A stretch of DNA of 64,000 nt. It comes from Neobacillus drentensis (GTDB lineage Bacteria; Bacillota; Bacilli; Bacillales; Cytobacillaceae). The DNA is taken from NCBI RefSeq assembly GCF_021560175.1, contig NZ_CP091110.1, positions 5,628,001 to 5,692,000 of the forward strand. Direction: 5' to 3'. This document shows positions 25,365 through 33,798 of the stretch, piece after piece. The position numbers were made by a program, and so were the translations under genes. Within the stretch, counting starts at the first letter, position 1, and every line of letters starts with the position of its first letter. Under the pieces are notes generated by a model. It saw only the letters and a program-made list of their open reading frames with translations, did not search any database and was not told where the DNA came from.

Positions 25365-26468
25365 ATGCCAAAAACACTTACGAGAGCACCATTTAAAGCC
25401 GATCATGTCGGAAGCTTCCTGCGTCCGGAACGATTGAAGCAAGCCCGTCTTCAAAAAGAAAACGGTGAAATCACCGCGGAACAGCTTCGTGTGATTGAAG
25501 ATGAAGAAATCATTAAATTAGTAGAAAAACAAAAAGAAGTAGGGCTTAAGGCCGTAACCGATGGCGAATTGCGCCGTGCTTGGTGGCACTTTGACTTCCT
25601 AGCAGGACTCGAAGGTGTTGAGTTTTTTGAGACCGATGCTGGAATTCAATTTAATGGGGTTCAAACAAGAGCACACGGCGTAAAAGTAACGGGTAAACTT
25701 GACTTTGGAGAGCATCCATTTATTGAAGACTATAAGTTCTTGCACAGCATTGCAGGTGACCACACGGCGAAGTTCACGATTCCTAGTCCAAATATGCTGT
25801 TTTTTAGAGGAATTATTGAGGAAGCTGCTTATTCTGACAAAGAGGCATTTTTCGATGATTTAATTAAGGCTTACCAAAAAGCAATTCAAGCATTTTATGA
25901 GGCAGGCTGCCGGTATCTGCAACTAGATGATACATCATGGGCTGTTTTCTTTTCTGAAAAAGGCCAAGAGCAAATCGCAGCAAAAGGCTACACTCCTGAA
26001 GAGTTGATTAAGATTTTCACACGGGCGATCAATGAATCGATTGCGGGCAAACCGGAAGACATGGTGATCACGATGCATATCTGCCGTGGAAACTTTAAGT
26101 CTACTTATACAGCAAGCGGCGGTTATGACAACGCATCTGAATATATCTTTGGCGAATTAAAGGTTGATGGCTTATTCTTAGAATTTGACGATGAGCGCTC
26201 TGGCGGCTTTGCTCCTCTTCAACACGTGAATCGCAAGGATTTACAAATTGTTTTAGGATTGATTACTTCTAAGTTTGGTGATTTGGAAGACCCTGAACAA
26301 ATTAAAGCGCGAATTGCCGAAGCAGCAAAGTATGTGGATTTAGACCAACTTTGCCTAAGCCCGCAGTGCGGATTCTCCTCAACCGAAGAAGGAAATTTAC
26401 TTACGGAAGAACAGCAGTGGGATAAGGTTAAACATGTTATTTCCATTGCTGATGATGTTTGGAAATAA
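25365..26468 (+). CDS. MetE C-terminal-type methyltransferase (YxjG/YxjH family)
   Basis: 367 residues, the catalytic half only of cobalamin-independent methionine synthase. FKADHVGSFLRPERLKQAR at the start, TDGELRRAWWHFDFL, a zinc-ligand region (MHICRGNFKS; LSPQCGF near the C-terminus) and a TIM-barrel layout are visible. Members of this short family transfer a methyl group to homocysteine or a related thiol from an unidentified donor. In Bacillus, yxjG/yxjH are S-box controlled, but no SAM-riboswitch core is visible in the 232 bp upstream. The stop is followed at once by a REP copy. Confidence 0.85.
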   Translation: MPKTLTRAPFKADHVGSFLRPERLKQARLQKENGEITAEQLRVIEDEEIIKLVEKQKEVGLKAVTDGELRRAWWHFDFLAGLEGVEFFETDAGIQFNGVQTRAHGVKVTGKLDFGEHPFIEDYKFLHSIAGDHTAKFTIPSPNMLFFRGIIEEAAYSDKEAFFDDLIKAYQKAIQAFYEAGCRYLQLDDTSWAVFFSEKGQEQIAAKGYTPEELIKIFTRAINESIAGKPEDMVITMHICRGNFKSTYTASGGYDNASEYIFGELKVDGLFLEFDDERSGGFAPLQHVNRKDLQIVLGLITSKFGDLEDPEQIKARIAEAAKYVDLDQLCLSPQCGFSSTEEGNLLTEEQQWDKVKHVISIADDVWK

Positions 26469-26525
26469 GCATAGGGACGGTTCTCTTGCTTCCTTTTCGG
26501 AAGCAAAAGAACCGTCCCCATGCTC
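26468..26525. repeat. REP palindrome between convergent genes
   Basis: GGGACGGTTCTCTTGCTTCC, 4-nt loop region, GGAAGCAAAAGAACCGTCCC. It abuts the metE-like stop on the left and the stop of the small gene at 26524 on the right. Confidence 0.93.
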
Positions 26526-26715
26526 ACCCTTTTGGCATGTCAAGTGCTTGGTAGGCTAGTTGATACTTTCCGCCTTCAGCTACCTCTGCATGGTACAAAG
26601 CCTTGAGGGCAAAATTTTTCTCAAGCTCGTGTTCTTCCATCAACACCTTTAATCGTATTTGCAATTCCTTATTGTCTTTGATCAGCTGCTTCATTTGAGA
26701 TTTGATAAACTTCAT
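26524..26715 (-). CDS. Small hypothetical helical protein
   Basis: 63 residues from ATG 26715 (an in-frame TTG at 26721 is the alternative); GGGAG lies 11 nt upstream of the ATG. The charged, amphipathic sequence MKFIKSQMKQLIKDNKELQI... suggests a coiled coil. No known domain recognised. Its last codons (DMPKG) touch the neighbouring REP copy. Confidence 0.55.
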   Translation of the reverse strand: MKFIKSQMKQLIKDNKELQIRLKVLMEEHELEKNFALKALYHAEVAEGGKYQLAYQALDMPKG

Positions 26716-26805
26716 GATCAATATAACTCCCTTCTAATCCTATATATATCTGTCTGATATGGCATTTACCCGTGATATGGGTTGGGAGCGAAGACAGGTT
26801 TGTTT

Positions 26806-28014
26806 CTATGACAATTTCTTAATAAACACAACCTTAAGATAGTTGCCCTCCGGAAATTCCTTGATGGCTTTAAAATCTTTCGGAAGGGAGAATTCCTCCA
26901 CTAGCTGATAGTTCCTGTTAGTTTCTTTAAAGGCTTGATCAATAAAACTTTTAAACTTCGTCATATTAAACGAGCTAGAATTGGTGGACGCAACAATTAT
27001 CCCCTCATCCTCTGTAATCGCAATAGCTTCTTTTAAAAGATTCTTGTAATCCTTTTCCGCGCTGAATACCATCTTCTTTGACCTCGCAAAGCTTGGAGGA
27101 TCCAGGATGACCATATCAAACAATAGCTGCTTCTTCACGGCATACTTAAAGTAATGGAACACGTCTTCGACAATGATATCCTGTGCGCCATCATCCAGCC
27201 CGTTCACTCTAAACTGCTCGATCGTCTTAGGTAAGCTTCTATTGGCTAAATCCACACTTGTTGTTTTAACCGCGCCTCCTACGGCAGCAAAAACAGAAAA
27301 TGCTCCTGTGTAGGAAAACGTATTCAGCACGTTCTTTCCTTTCGCATAAACATCACGGATTCGTTTTCTAACATCTCTTTGATCTAAAAAGACCCCAACC
27401 ATCGCACTTTCATTTAAGTAAACCGCGAAGTTTACTCCATTTTCTTTTACGATAATCGGGAAGGTTCCTCTTTCTCCCGCAACGAAATCGTCTTCTTCAA
27501 TGTATTTTCCGCTGACAGCAAATCGTTTCTTTTGATAAATGGCTTTAAATGGAATCAATTCTTTCAGCGCATTGATAATATACTCCTGAAAGTGGTAAAT
27601 TCCTTTGCTATACCAGGTGATTAAATAATAGCCATCAAAATACTCGATCGTTAATCCGCCTAAACCATCGCCCTCGCCATTTACGACTCGGAAAGCGTTA
27701 GTATCCGGGTTATTAAAAAACGGCTCTCGATCGTGGAGTGCTTCTTTCAATTTATTCACAAAAAACCTTTGGTCGATTGGTTCATTCTCATTTCGACTAA
27801 GAACCCACCCATACCCTTTGTTTTGTTTGCCAAAATAGCCCTTCGCGATGAACTTATTCCGTTCATCAACAAGACGGACAATCGTTCCCTCTTCCGTACC
27901 TTCGTCCAAATTAATCAAGGCTTCCCTTGAAATAAGGGGATAACCGCTTCTATACTTATTAACAAACTTGCCCTTTACCGTAAAACAAACATCATTCTTC
28001 ATCTTGTCATCCAA
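26806..28014 (-). CDS. Class I SAM-dependent rRNA methyltransferase (RlmI-like)
   Basis: 402 residues. N-terminal PUA-like segment (VKGKFVNKYRSGYPLISREALINLDEG), then an EEHEE-like region and a Rossmann SAM domain with VLNTFSYTGAFSVFAAVGGA, SVDLANRSL and the NPPY-like catalytic motif ILDPPSFARSK. This matches the RlmI/YwbD family that methylates C5 of a 23S rRNA cytosine. The start is TTG 28014 or ATG 28002; neither has a strong ribosome-binding site. A REP copy lies only 16 bp upstream, between a palindromic operator-like site (28121-28138) and the gene. Confidence 0.87.
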   Translation of the reverse strand: MDDKMKNDVCFTVKGKFVNKYRSGYPLISREALINLDEGTEEGTIVRLVDERNKFIAKGYFGKQNKGYGWVLSRNENEPIDQRFFVNKLKEALHDREPFFNNPDTNAFRVVNGEGDGLGGLTIEYFDGYYLITWYSKGIYHFQEYIINALKELIPFKAIYQKKRFAVSGKYIEEDDFVAGERGTFPIIVKENGVNFAVYLNESAMVGVFLDQRDVRKRIRDVYAKGKNVLNTFSYTGAFSVFAAVGGAVKTTSVDLANRSLPKTIEQFRVNGLDDGAQDIIVEDVFHYFKYAVKKQLLFDMVILDPPSFARSKKMVFSAEKDYKNLLKEAIAITEDEGIIVASTNSSSFNMTKFKSFIDQAFKETNRNYQLVEEFSLPKDFKAIKEFPEGNYLKVVFIKKLS

Positions 28015-28029
28015 TCAAAATTATTTGGA

Positions 28030-28092
28030 GAAGCATGGGGACGGTTCTCTTGCTTCTTTGAAGCAGAAGCAGAAGAACCGTCCCCATGCTTC
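28030..28092. repeat. REP palindrome upstream of the rRNA methyltransferase
   Basis: GGGGACGGTTCTCTTGCTTC, a loop with a duplicated GAAGCA unit, then AGAAGAACCGTCCCCATGC. Confidence 0.92.
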
Positions 28093-28120
28093 CAACCTAT
28101 TATTATTATAAATCATAATG

Positions 28121-28138
28121 AGGGCGTTTAAACGATTA
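28121..28138. promoter_or_regulatory. 18-bp operator-like repeat, copy 1
   Basis: AGGGCGTTTAAACGATTA, containing the palindrome CGTTTAAACG. It is identical to 28869-28886, and both lie upstream of minus-strand genes. Confidence 0.55.
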
Positions 28139-28209
28139 AGTTGGGACAAACCTTATTTAGGTCCGAAGAGGAGGTTCATAGATTTGAAAATCGGGGATTT
28201 AAAGAAGGT

Positions 28210-28272
28210 GGCACGGGGGCTGTTTTCTTGCTTCCGGGTTGGTCTGGAAGCAGAAGAACCGTCCCCATGCTT
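28210..28272. repeat. REP palindrome, left arm degenerate
   Basis: Left arm GGGGGCTGTTTTCTTGCTTC differs from consensus at two to three sites. The right arm GGAAGCAGAAGAACCGTCCC is intact. It directly follows the CBO0543-type gene stop. Confidence 0.88.
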
Positions 28273-28273
28273 C

Positions 28274-28813
28274 TTATCGAAACTTCGTAACTGGAATGTG
28301 AAAGTATAGGATTAGAAAGGCGGTACACACGAAGCATAGGACCCATGCCCAAAGCGGCCGGGTATGGTGGAGGCGTAGTCCAATAAACAGAAATAGCCAA
28401 ACCACGCATGACCAGCCAAAATTCCATCCATGAGTATAAGAAATTAGTTTGGCACACCTAAACAAATACTCCATGATCACCTCAGCCATAAACCAGATGC
28501 CAATATAGAAGACTTGCTTAGGCCAACGTGATTGATACGGGAATAAGGATAAGTAAAGCAAGGTCAGGTTGGGGAAGGTAATAAAGGTTAACAGAAACTC
28601 CGCAATGGTATGGTTGGGAACGATTATCGAACCTTGAAAAGTCCATAATGGGTATTCGGACATAAGGACAGAAGTAAAAAAATCCACAGCTATAATGTAA
28701 AGGATGGTGGGATAGTATTTCTTCCAATTTTTCCAATCAGCAAACCGCCATGCGCTAATCAGATAAATAAAGGGCAGCACCATTCTTAAGTATGATATAG
28801 TCGTATGTAACAT
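28274..28813 (-). CDS. CBO0543-type integral membrane protein
   Basis: 179 residues with five to six predicted helices and short loops. Motifs WRFADWKNWKKYYPTILYI, EYPLWTFQ and the C-terminal LHHTRPLWAW resemble the uncharacterised CBO0543 family common in spore formers. No catalytic motif and no signal peptide. The gene is enclosed by two identical 18-bp repeats and faces a REP copy at its 3' end. Function unknown. Confidence 0.7.
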   Translation of the reverse strand: MLHTTISYLRMVLPFIYLISAWRFADWKNWKKYYPTILYIIAVDFFTSVLMSEYPLWTFQGSIIVPNHTIAEFLLTFITFPNLTLLYLSLFPYQSRWPKQVFYIGIWFMAEVIMEYLFRCAKLISYTHGWNFGWSCVVWLFLFIGLRLHHTRPLWAWVLCFVCTAFLILYFHIPVTKFR

Positions 28814-28868
28814 GTGACGTCTCCCCCCCTTCTACCTCATTCTCTACAGTATAGTATTATTCATATTA

Positions 28869-28886
28869 AGGGCGTTTAAACGATTA
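28869..28886. promoter_or_regulatory. 18-bp operator-like repeat, copy 2
   Basis: AGGGCGTTTAAACGATTA, 56 bp upstream of the CBO0543-type gene; identical to 28121-28138, with 748 bp between equivalent positions. Confidence 0.55.
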
Positions 28887-29002
28887 GAAATATAATCATT
28901 ATTTTTAGCAAGGGTCCGAAGCGAAAACTGCTCTTTTTAAAAATAATTACTCAACCCAAAAACAGCATAAAAAAATGGCTTGGAGATAGTTCCAACCCAT
29001 TT

Positions 29003-29539
29003 CTAAATGACCCCATTTCCTTCCGTAAGCTTCTTCTTATCTGAAGGAAACATTCCAAGCATCAGAACAACTGGTACGATATTAACAACCGCCAAAACCG
29101 TCCCTTGGAAATCTGTACCACTCATTAATCCGTGTGCTGTTACTAAAATATACAGAATAGGGTTAAGAGCATGCAGCTTCTGCCACCGTTGGTAACCAAT
29201 TTTCTTACGGAATTTTGATGTGACAATCGTTAAAATTAAGAAATACGTCGCAATCGACCCTAATCCCATCGAAATCGTTTCATAGCTGCCGCTAAACGGA
29301 ATCAGGATATCACTCCAACTAAATTTCATGAAAGCATCAATCAATAAAATTCCTAAGTGACCACCAGTCATAATCAAGGACCAGTCCGAGACTACCTCAT
29401 GAAAATGAAGGAGATTAGTCACTTTCTTTTTCCGTTTCTTCTGTACCGCCGAATATAGTCCAGTTAATGCCGCCAAATATAATAATAGATATGCCACAAC
29501 TCCAGTTGCCCGAATTGCGTACCATTCTAAAGACTCCAT
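29003..29539 (-). CDS. Ferric reductase-like transmembrane protein (YedZ/MsrQ-like)
   Basis: 178 residues from ATG 29539 (GGAGAGGTGG upstream), starting 1 nt after the ApbE stop. Five to six helices with histidines in helices as expected for b-type heme ligation (LLHFHEVVSDWSLIMTGGHLGIL; WQKLHALNPILYILVTAHGLM). The family transfers electrons across the membrane via heme. Coupling with an FAD:protein FMN transferase suggests an electron path from the membrane to an extracytoplasmic flavoprotein. Confidence 0.82.
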   Translation of the reverse strand: MESLEWYAIRATGVVAYLLLYLAALTGLYSAVQKKRKKKVTNLLHFHEVVSDWSLIMTGGHLGILLIDAFMKFSWSDILIPFSGSYETISMGLGSIATYFLILTIVTSKFRKKIGYQRWQKLHALNPILYILVTAHGLMSGTDFQGTVLAVVNIVPVVLMLGMFPSDKKKLTEGNGVI

Positions 29540-29540
29540 T

Positions 29541-30419
29541 TTATTCGCCACCTCTCCAAATTTCTTTTGCTTCATTAATAATAACCGCTGGCTTCTTTTT
29601 GACAGAAAGCAAGGCTTTCCCGCACTCTTCTCCCAATAAAAGGACCACTTTTGCTAATACATCCGCTTCGACAGCCGTTGGCGCTGTTACAGTAGAAGAA
29701 AGAATCGTGCTCGCAGAAGGTTCGCCTGTTGTCGCATCTATCAGGTGATGCTTACTTCTCCCATTCACCTTCCATCTTCTTTTCATTGAAGTAGAAGTAG
29801 CAATGGCCCCATCCAATCCTTGGATAGAAGAAAGCATTTGGGATGAATCAAAAGGATCTTCAATGCCAATATTTAAGGGCCGCGGCAGATCTCCAAAAAT
29901 CCGGATATCTCCGCCGACATTCACAAACCCAAATCCATACTGGGATAAGACATCCGCTGCTCGGTCCACCACCCAGCCCTTTGCAATCCCCCCCAAATCT
30001 ATTCGAGTATGAAGCACCACCGTTTGCCGATCTTCATCTAATTGATATGGTCTCATTTTTGTAAAAACGGGGGCTGTTTGGGAGGGAGCCGTCAACTCCT
30101 GCCCTTTAATCCACTCAATTGATTGGGTATAGCCGCTGTTTTCAATCGCTGACAAAATACCAGGATTAAAAACGCCATTTGTTTCTTCATAAAATCGAAG
30201 TGCCTCTTTTAAAATACCAAATAATGGATCCGATACCTCGACTTCTTTTTCTAATTGTTGATTTAACCGGGATAACTCACTATCTTCTTTAAACCGGCTG
30301 CATGTGTCTTCGACAGATGCGAATAATTTGTATACGGGCATGAGGTCATTGGCAAACAGTTCTTGATTGATCGATAGTTGAACCATTGTACTCATGGAAT
30401 TGAAGTTATACTTATTCAT
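29541..30419 (-). CDS. apbE: FAD:protein FMN transferase (ApbE family)
   Basis: 292 residues, no cleavable signal or lipobox seen. Motifs IDLGGIAKGWVVDRAADVL, GFVNVGGDIRIFG and HHLIDATTGEPSASTILSSTVTAPTAVEADVLAKVVLLLG are those of ApbE, which moves FMN from FAD onto Ser/Thr of target proteins using Mg2+. AGGAGG precedes the ATG. Middle gene of a probable three-gene operon with the Ser/Thr-rich anchored protein (30477-30815) and the heme membrane protein. An uncleaved cytoplasmic form is possible since no export signal is seen. Confidence 0.88.
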   Translation of the reverse strand: MNKYNFNSMSTMVQLSINQELFANDLMPVYKLFASVEDTCSRFKEDSELSRLNQQLEKEVEVSDPLFGILKEALRFYEETNGVFNPGILSAIENSGYTQSIEWIKGQELTAPSQTAPVFTKMRPYQLDEDRQTVVLHTRIDLGGIAKGWVVDRAADVLSQYGFGFVNVGGDIRIFGDLPRPLNIGIEDPFDSSQMLSSIQGLDGAIATSTSMKRRWKVNGRSKHHLIDATTGEPSASTILSSTVTAPTAVEADVLAKVVLLLGEECGKALLSVKKKPAVIINEAKEIWRGGE

Positions 30420-30476
30420 TGTTGGTTCCTCCTGCAGAAGTATTAAATGATCAAATGAGATGATCCTTTAACTTCA

Positions 30477-30815
30477 TCAGGTTCCACCAGTGGTAGTATC
30501 AAAGCCTCCATGTTGACTTGGAAACGAGTTGTCTTGTGAAACTTGTTGATCTGACGCTTGAGTTCCATTGGTGTCTGCTGATCCAGTTGTATCAGTAGTT
30601 GTGTTAGTATCAGTAGTTTGACCAGGGATATCATAGGTGATCGATGAATCTTGGTTACTGCTGCTTTGAGTTGATTGTGTTGTATTTTGGGTTGTCGCCA
30701 CAGCGGCTGTGTTGGCTGTTGTATCTTTTTTTATTCCCATATATGACATCATTCCGGCAACGAGAGCAAGACTTGCAAAACTCACTCCCCAAGAGGTAAA
30801 TTTCTGTTTTTTCAT
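30477..30815 (-). CDS. Membrane-anchored Ser/Thr-rich small protein
   Basis: 112 residues. A signal-anchor (WGVSFASLALVAGMMSYMGI, 9-28) is followed by a low-complexity extracellular tail rich in Thr, Ser, Gln, Asp and Asn (TTDTNTTTDTTGSADTNGTQ). No FMN-binding domain is visible. As first gene of the apbE operon it could be a partner or flavinylation substrate, but the canonical target motif is not clearly present. No homologue recognised. Confidence 0.6.
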   Translation of the reverse strand: MKKQKFTSWGVSFASLALVAGMMSYMGIKKDTTANTAAVATTQNTTQSTQSSSNQDSSITYDIPGQTTDTNTTTDTTGSADTNGTQASDQQVSQDNSFPSQHGGFDTTTGGT

Positions 30816-30982
30816 TGGTAGGACTCCTTTCAGTTTGAAATGCTTTCTTTATGTCCATGTCTGTATTATGAATCGACAACCTTAACTAAACCTTAAAAAA
30901 TCCCAGAAATTGAAAAGAACTTCTTCATAGTGAAAAAGTATTTATAAGTCATTTCTAGAACAGTTGAATATACAGAACAGAG

Positions 30983-31018
30983 AAAAAGCCCATTTCATCG
31001 GATAAAATGGGCTTTTTC
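30983..31018. terminator. Bidirectional terminator
   Basis: AAAAAGCCCATTT...AAATGGGCTTTTT hairpin. Confidence 0.8.
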
Positions 31019-31063
31019 TTCGTGTCTAAACGACATCAATTCGACTCTATTCTCTATATATTA

Positions 31064-31087
31064 TTTTAATCAAACGCTTGGTTAAAA
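31064..31087. promoter_or_regulatory. TetR-like operator palindrome, site 1
   Basis: TTTTAATCAAACGCTTGGTTAAAA with arms TTTTAA(T/C)CAA inverted around ACGC. Member of a recurring TTAATCAAACGTTTGATTAA-type motif. It lies 250 bp upstream of the Ser/Thr-rich protein/apbE operon. Confidence 0.5.
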
Positions 31088-31248
31088 ATAGTAGGAATTC
31101 ACGTTCCAACTGACTTTCACTTTTAAACTAGTGAAAAATATGGTCGAAAGTAGTTAGTAATTTTTGCAGAAAAAATTTCAATTTCCCGGAAAATTCTATT
31201 GTTTTCGTTTGCACTTTCATCAATCTCATCTTTTCGCGATGATTCAAC

Positions 31249-31270
31249 TTTAATCAAACATTTGATTAAA
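31249..31270. promoter_or_regulatory. TetR-like operator palindrome, site 2
   Basis: Perfect 10-bp arms TTTAATCAAA and TTTGATTAAA around CA. Confidence 0.55.
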
Positions 31271-31384
31271 ACCGAAACTAAACTGCACTATTACTGGACT
31301 TCTTTCACAAAATGCTTGAAAGAATTGTCGAGATCTGTCTATTAATTAAAGAAGTCCCTACCATCAATTGACTCAGTCACAGGA

Positions 31385-32302
31385 TTATTTCACACGTATT
31401 TTTTGACCAGCGATAATGACATCAGGGTCATTAATTCCATTCCAAGCTTGCAGCTGTGCGACAGATATTCCAAAAACTAATGCGATTTGGGACAACGTAT
31501 CGCCTGATTTTACCTGATAATACACAGGTCCTGACGAGTGATTATCAGGTAACCTTAAAATTTGTCCAACATAGATAAGGTTAGGATTTTCGATGTTATT
31601 TAATTTCACTAAATCCTTCACCGTTGCTCCGAATCTCGCCGCAATTTTGCTTAAGGTATCGCCTGGTTGAACAGTATAGGTAGATGGAGGAGAACTTTCA
31701 GGCTGTGACGCTGCTGCTCTGCTCCATGCTCCTGCACGATTGGCGAATTCATTATAATCTACTTGGATACCTGCTAGTGGAAGATTATGCTGATATTGGA
31801 GAATATGATGAAAATCTGCTACATGGCCGCGGGACCAAGAAGTTGTCTGCCAATAAAAATCGACTGCCTTATGATCATAAAGCATGGTAAGTACAGAATA
31901 AGAGCCATAAACTCCTACTTTAAAACTTGGGTCAATGCCAGTACGAACACCTGTAAAATAGGTTAAGATCGAGTCCATGTCTGCTGGCTGCGCATCATAA
32001 TCAACAGCAAAGTAAATCGCACTGCCTTCTGTCTGTACAAGCGTCTTTGCGTAGCGTGAGGCTTCCTGGGCATCTGAAATCCCTCGGGCCCTGGTAAAAT
32101 AAGTGGCGTTAGTCGGATTGGTTTCCCAAATACTCACCAACTGTAACCCCGCATTGAGGATGGCATCAGCCTCCGCTTTGTTCATCGACTTCCAGCTATC
32201 GCCAAGATAACGTCCAACATACTGAATACCAGTAGATTTAAGACCTGCAGTCAACGAACAAGTAAGTTTTGTCGCACAGTCCACTCCGTTTAAATTTCGA
32301 AT
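31385..32302 (-). CDS. DUF1906 glycoside-hydrolase-like domain with two LysM repeats
   Basis: About 305 residues. Residues about 1-200 form a GH25-like DUF1906 barrel (GVDCATKLTCSLTAGLKS..YVGRYL; SAIYFAVDYDAQ; VGVYGSYSVL; IQVDYNEF). Two LysM domains (YTVQPGDTLSKIAARFG; YQVKSGDTLSQIALVFG) follow for peptidoglycan binding. Probably a spore or cell-wall hydrolase. The best ribosome-binding site, GGAGGTGATC, is 25 nt from the first GTG (32284) but 7 nt from an in-frame ATT at 32302, giving an N-terminus IRNLNGVDCATK. An ATT start is proposed. No signal peptide. Confidence 0.82.
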   Translation of the reverse strand: MRNLNGVDCATKLTCSLTAGLKSTGIQYVGRYLGDSWKSMNKAEADAILNAGLQLVSIWETNPTNATYFTRARGISDAQEASRYAKTLVQTEGSAIYFAVDYDAQPADMDSILTYFTGVRTGIDPSFKVGVYGSYSVLTMLYDHKAVDFYWQTTSWSRGHVADFHHILQYQHNLPLAGIQVDYNEFANRAGAWSRAAASQPESSPPSTYTVQPGDTLSKIAARFGATVKDLVKLNNIENPNLIYVGQILRLPDNHSSGPVYYQVKSGDTLSQIALVFGISVAQLQAWNGINDPDVIIAGQKIRVK

Positions 32303-32319
32303 AAGATCACCTCCATAAT

Positions 32320-32401
32320 CAGGGGGACGGTTCTCATGCTTCGGGAATCATGGGGACGGTTCTGTTGCTTCGGAAGCATAAGAACCGTCCCCGTGCTTCC
32401 A
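32320..32401. repeat. REP: one left arm followed by a full palindrome
   Basis: A solitary arm GGGGGACGGTTCTCATGCTT (32321-32350) directly precedes a complete copy, GGGGACGGTTCTGTTGCTTC / GAAGCATAAGAACCGTCCCC (32352-32393). Confidence 0.9.
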
Positions 32402-32405
32402 GCTT

Positions 32406-33539
32406 TCACTCAGGGTCAGGTGGTCCAATGACGACTGTTTCATCAATGGGGGATAGGACTTTGGCTAGTTTCTGAGCATTTACATCATAAGCGAGTTCAA
32501 AAACATCAGGAGGTGTTAATCGTAGCACATCAGAGCCCTCAATCGACTGGATTTGTCCATCATTGAAGGCAACTAAAAGATGGGCTTCCTTGGTTACACA
32601 AGTAATCCAGTGCCACCAGCCCTTTGGCAGGAAGGTGACCTGACCTGGTTTCACATGATAGGTCTGCAGTTCTAAGGTTGACGGATTCAAAATTGAAATA
32701 ATGACTTCCCCAGAGATAATGAAATCAAGCTCATCCGCATTGGGATGCCAGTGCGGCTCGCGAATATGTTCTCGGCTCAGAAATAGGTCTCCTAGAGCCA
32801 AATCCTGCATCTCTGGTATTTGCGCTGAGGTAACTTCGTAAAGTACATTTTGCGGATTTCGCTCAAAGCCTACATTGTCGCTGACATCAAAAAATAGTTC
32901 TGGAGACGTCGTGGAGCCCCACTGCATTCCTCCTCTTCGTCGATTCATGGGTAAAAACATTTCCCTAATCATATCACTTATTGGAGCACCATTTTTTGGT
33001 CCGATTACGACAGTCTCAGTAATTGGCGCCAGTACCTTGGCTAGCTTTTCAGCATTTACACCATAAGCCAATTGAAAAACTTCTGGGGGAGTTTTTCGAA
33101 GGACATCGGAGCCAAAGATATTCTGACGTTTTTTCGTGTCGTATAAGGCCACAACATGAGCTTCCTCCGTAATGGAGATGATCCAATGCCACCAGTTTAT
33201 TGGAATAAAAACAACATCCCCTGGTTTTACACGATAAGTTAGCAATTGCGGGGTGAACGGATCGAGTACAGAGATGATCGCTTCACCACTCACCACATAA
33301 TCGAGTTCAGCAGCATTAGGATGCCAGTGAGGTTCTAAAATGTGGCCCCTGCTAAGAAAAATGTTATCTAAGCTAATATTTCTCAACACAGGTAACTGTG
33401 ATGAGGTAACTTGGAAGATAATATTCTCAGCATTCCGCTTAAAGAACACACTTTTTCTAGAATCAAAGAAAAGATTGGCGGTGTTCGCTGTTGTTTTCCC
33501 ATTAGATGATTTTGTGTTACCGGTTTGGTTATTTTTCAT
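32406..33539 (-). CDS. Bicupin protein (oxalate decarboxylase-like)
   Basis: 377 residues with two homologous cupin domains, each with full metal ligands: EPHWHPNAAELDYVVSGEA + VFIPINWWHWI, and EPHWHPNADELDFIISGEV + TFLPKGWWHWI. This is the bicupin plan of oxalate decarboxylase/oxalate oxidase-like Mn enzymes. The usual Glu-lid sequence could not be identified with confidence, so the substrate is open. The N-terminal 20 residues are polar and disordered (NNQTGNTKSSNGKTTANTA). AGGAGG is present but 14 nt upstream. Spore-coat location is a possibility, inferred from OxdD of B. subtilis. Confidence 0.82.
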   Translation of the reverse strand: MKNNQTGNTKSSNGKTTANTANLFFDSRKSVFFKRNAENIIFQVTSSQLPVLRNISLDNIFLSRGHILEPHWHPNAAELDYVVSGEAIISVLDPFTPQLLTYRVKPGDVVFIPINWWHWIISITEEAHVVALYDTKKRQNIFGSDVLRKTPPEVFQLAYGVNAEKLAKVLAPITETVVIGPKNGAPISDMIREMFLPMNRRRGGMQWGSTTSPELFFDVSDNVGFERNPQNVLYEVTSAQIPEMQDLALGDLFLSREHIREPHWHPNADELDFIISGEVIISILNPSTLELQTYHVKPGQVTFLPKGWWHWITCVTKEAHLLVAFNDGQIQSIEGSDVLRLTPPDVFELAYDVNAQKLAKVLSPIDETVVIGPPDPE

Positions 33540-33764
33540 CTATTAAAATTAAACCTCCTGTCCGAAAATACAGGTAAAAAGGCTGTCTTTCCTAAAAACC
33601 CGTAATCTATGAATATGCCAAGCAGGACAAGTGTGATTGGGTAAAATGCCTGTAACATGGGAACATGCAAGGTTTATTTATTAAATACGGAGGAAATGGT
33701 GTAGTTTATAATGGAAGGAATGAAATATAGGATTGAAATGGGTAATACGGATAAAAAGGCATAA
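33540..33764. other. Gene-free segment upstream of the bicupin
   Basis: Besides the bicupin ribosome-binding site at 33555-33560 I see no ORF, hairpin or repeat that I can support. Confidence 0.4.
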
Positions 33765-33798
33765 AAAAAAACGATCCTCAGTTTTTATCTTTGAGAGT
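33762..33798 (-). terminator. Terminator of the 44-aa ORF
   Basis: AACGA...TCGTT stem with inner TCTC/GAGG on the minus strand, followed by nine T. It overlaps the end of the ORF. Confidence 0.65.

Larger units (their letters stand above)
30816..31384. other. Gene-free region with terminator and two palindromes
   Basis: This 570-bp AT-rich gap holds a terminator (30983-31018), two TetR-like palindromes (31064-31087, 31249-31270) and an imperfect TTTCACT/AGTGAAA inverted repeat near 31120-31142. I see no ORF worth calling. Confidence 0.5.
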
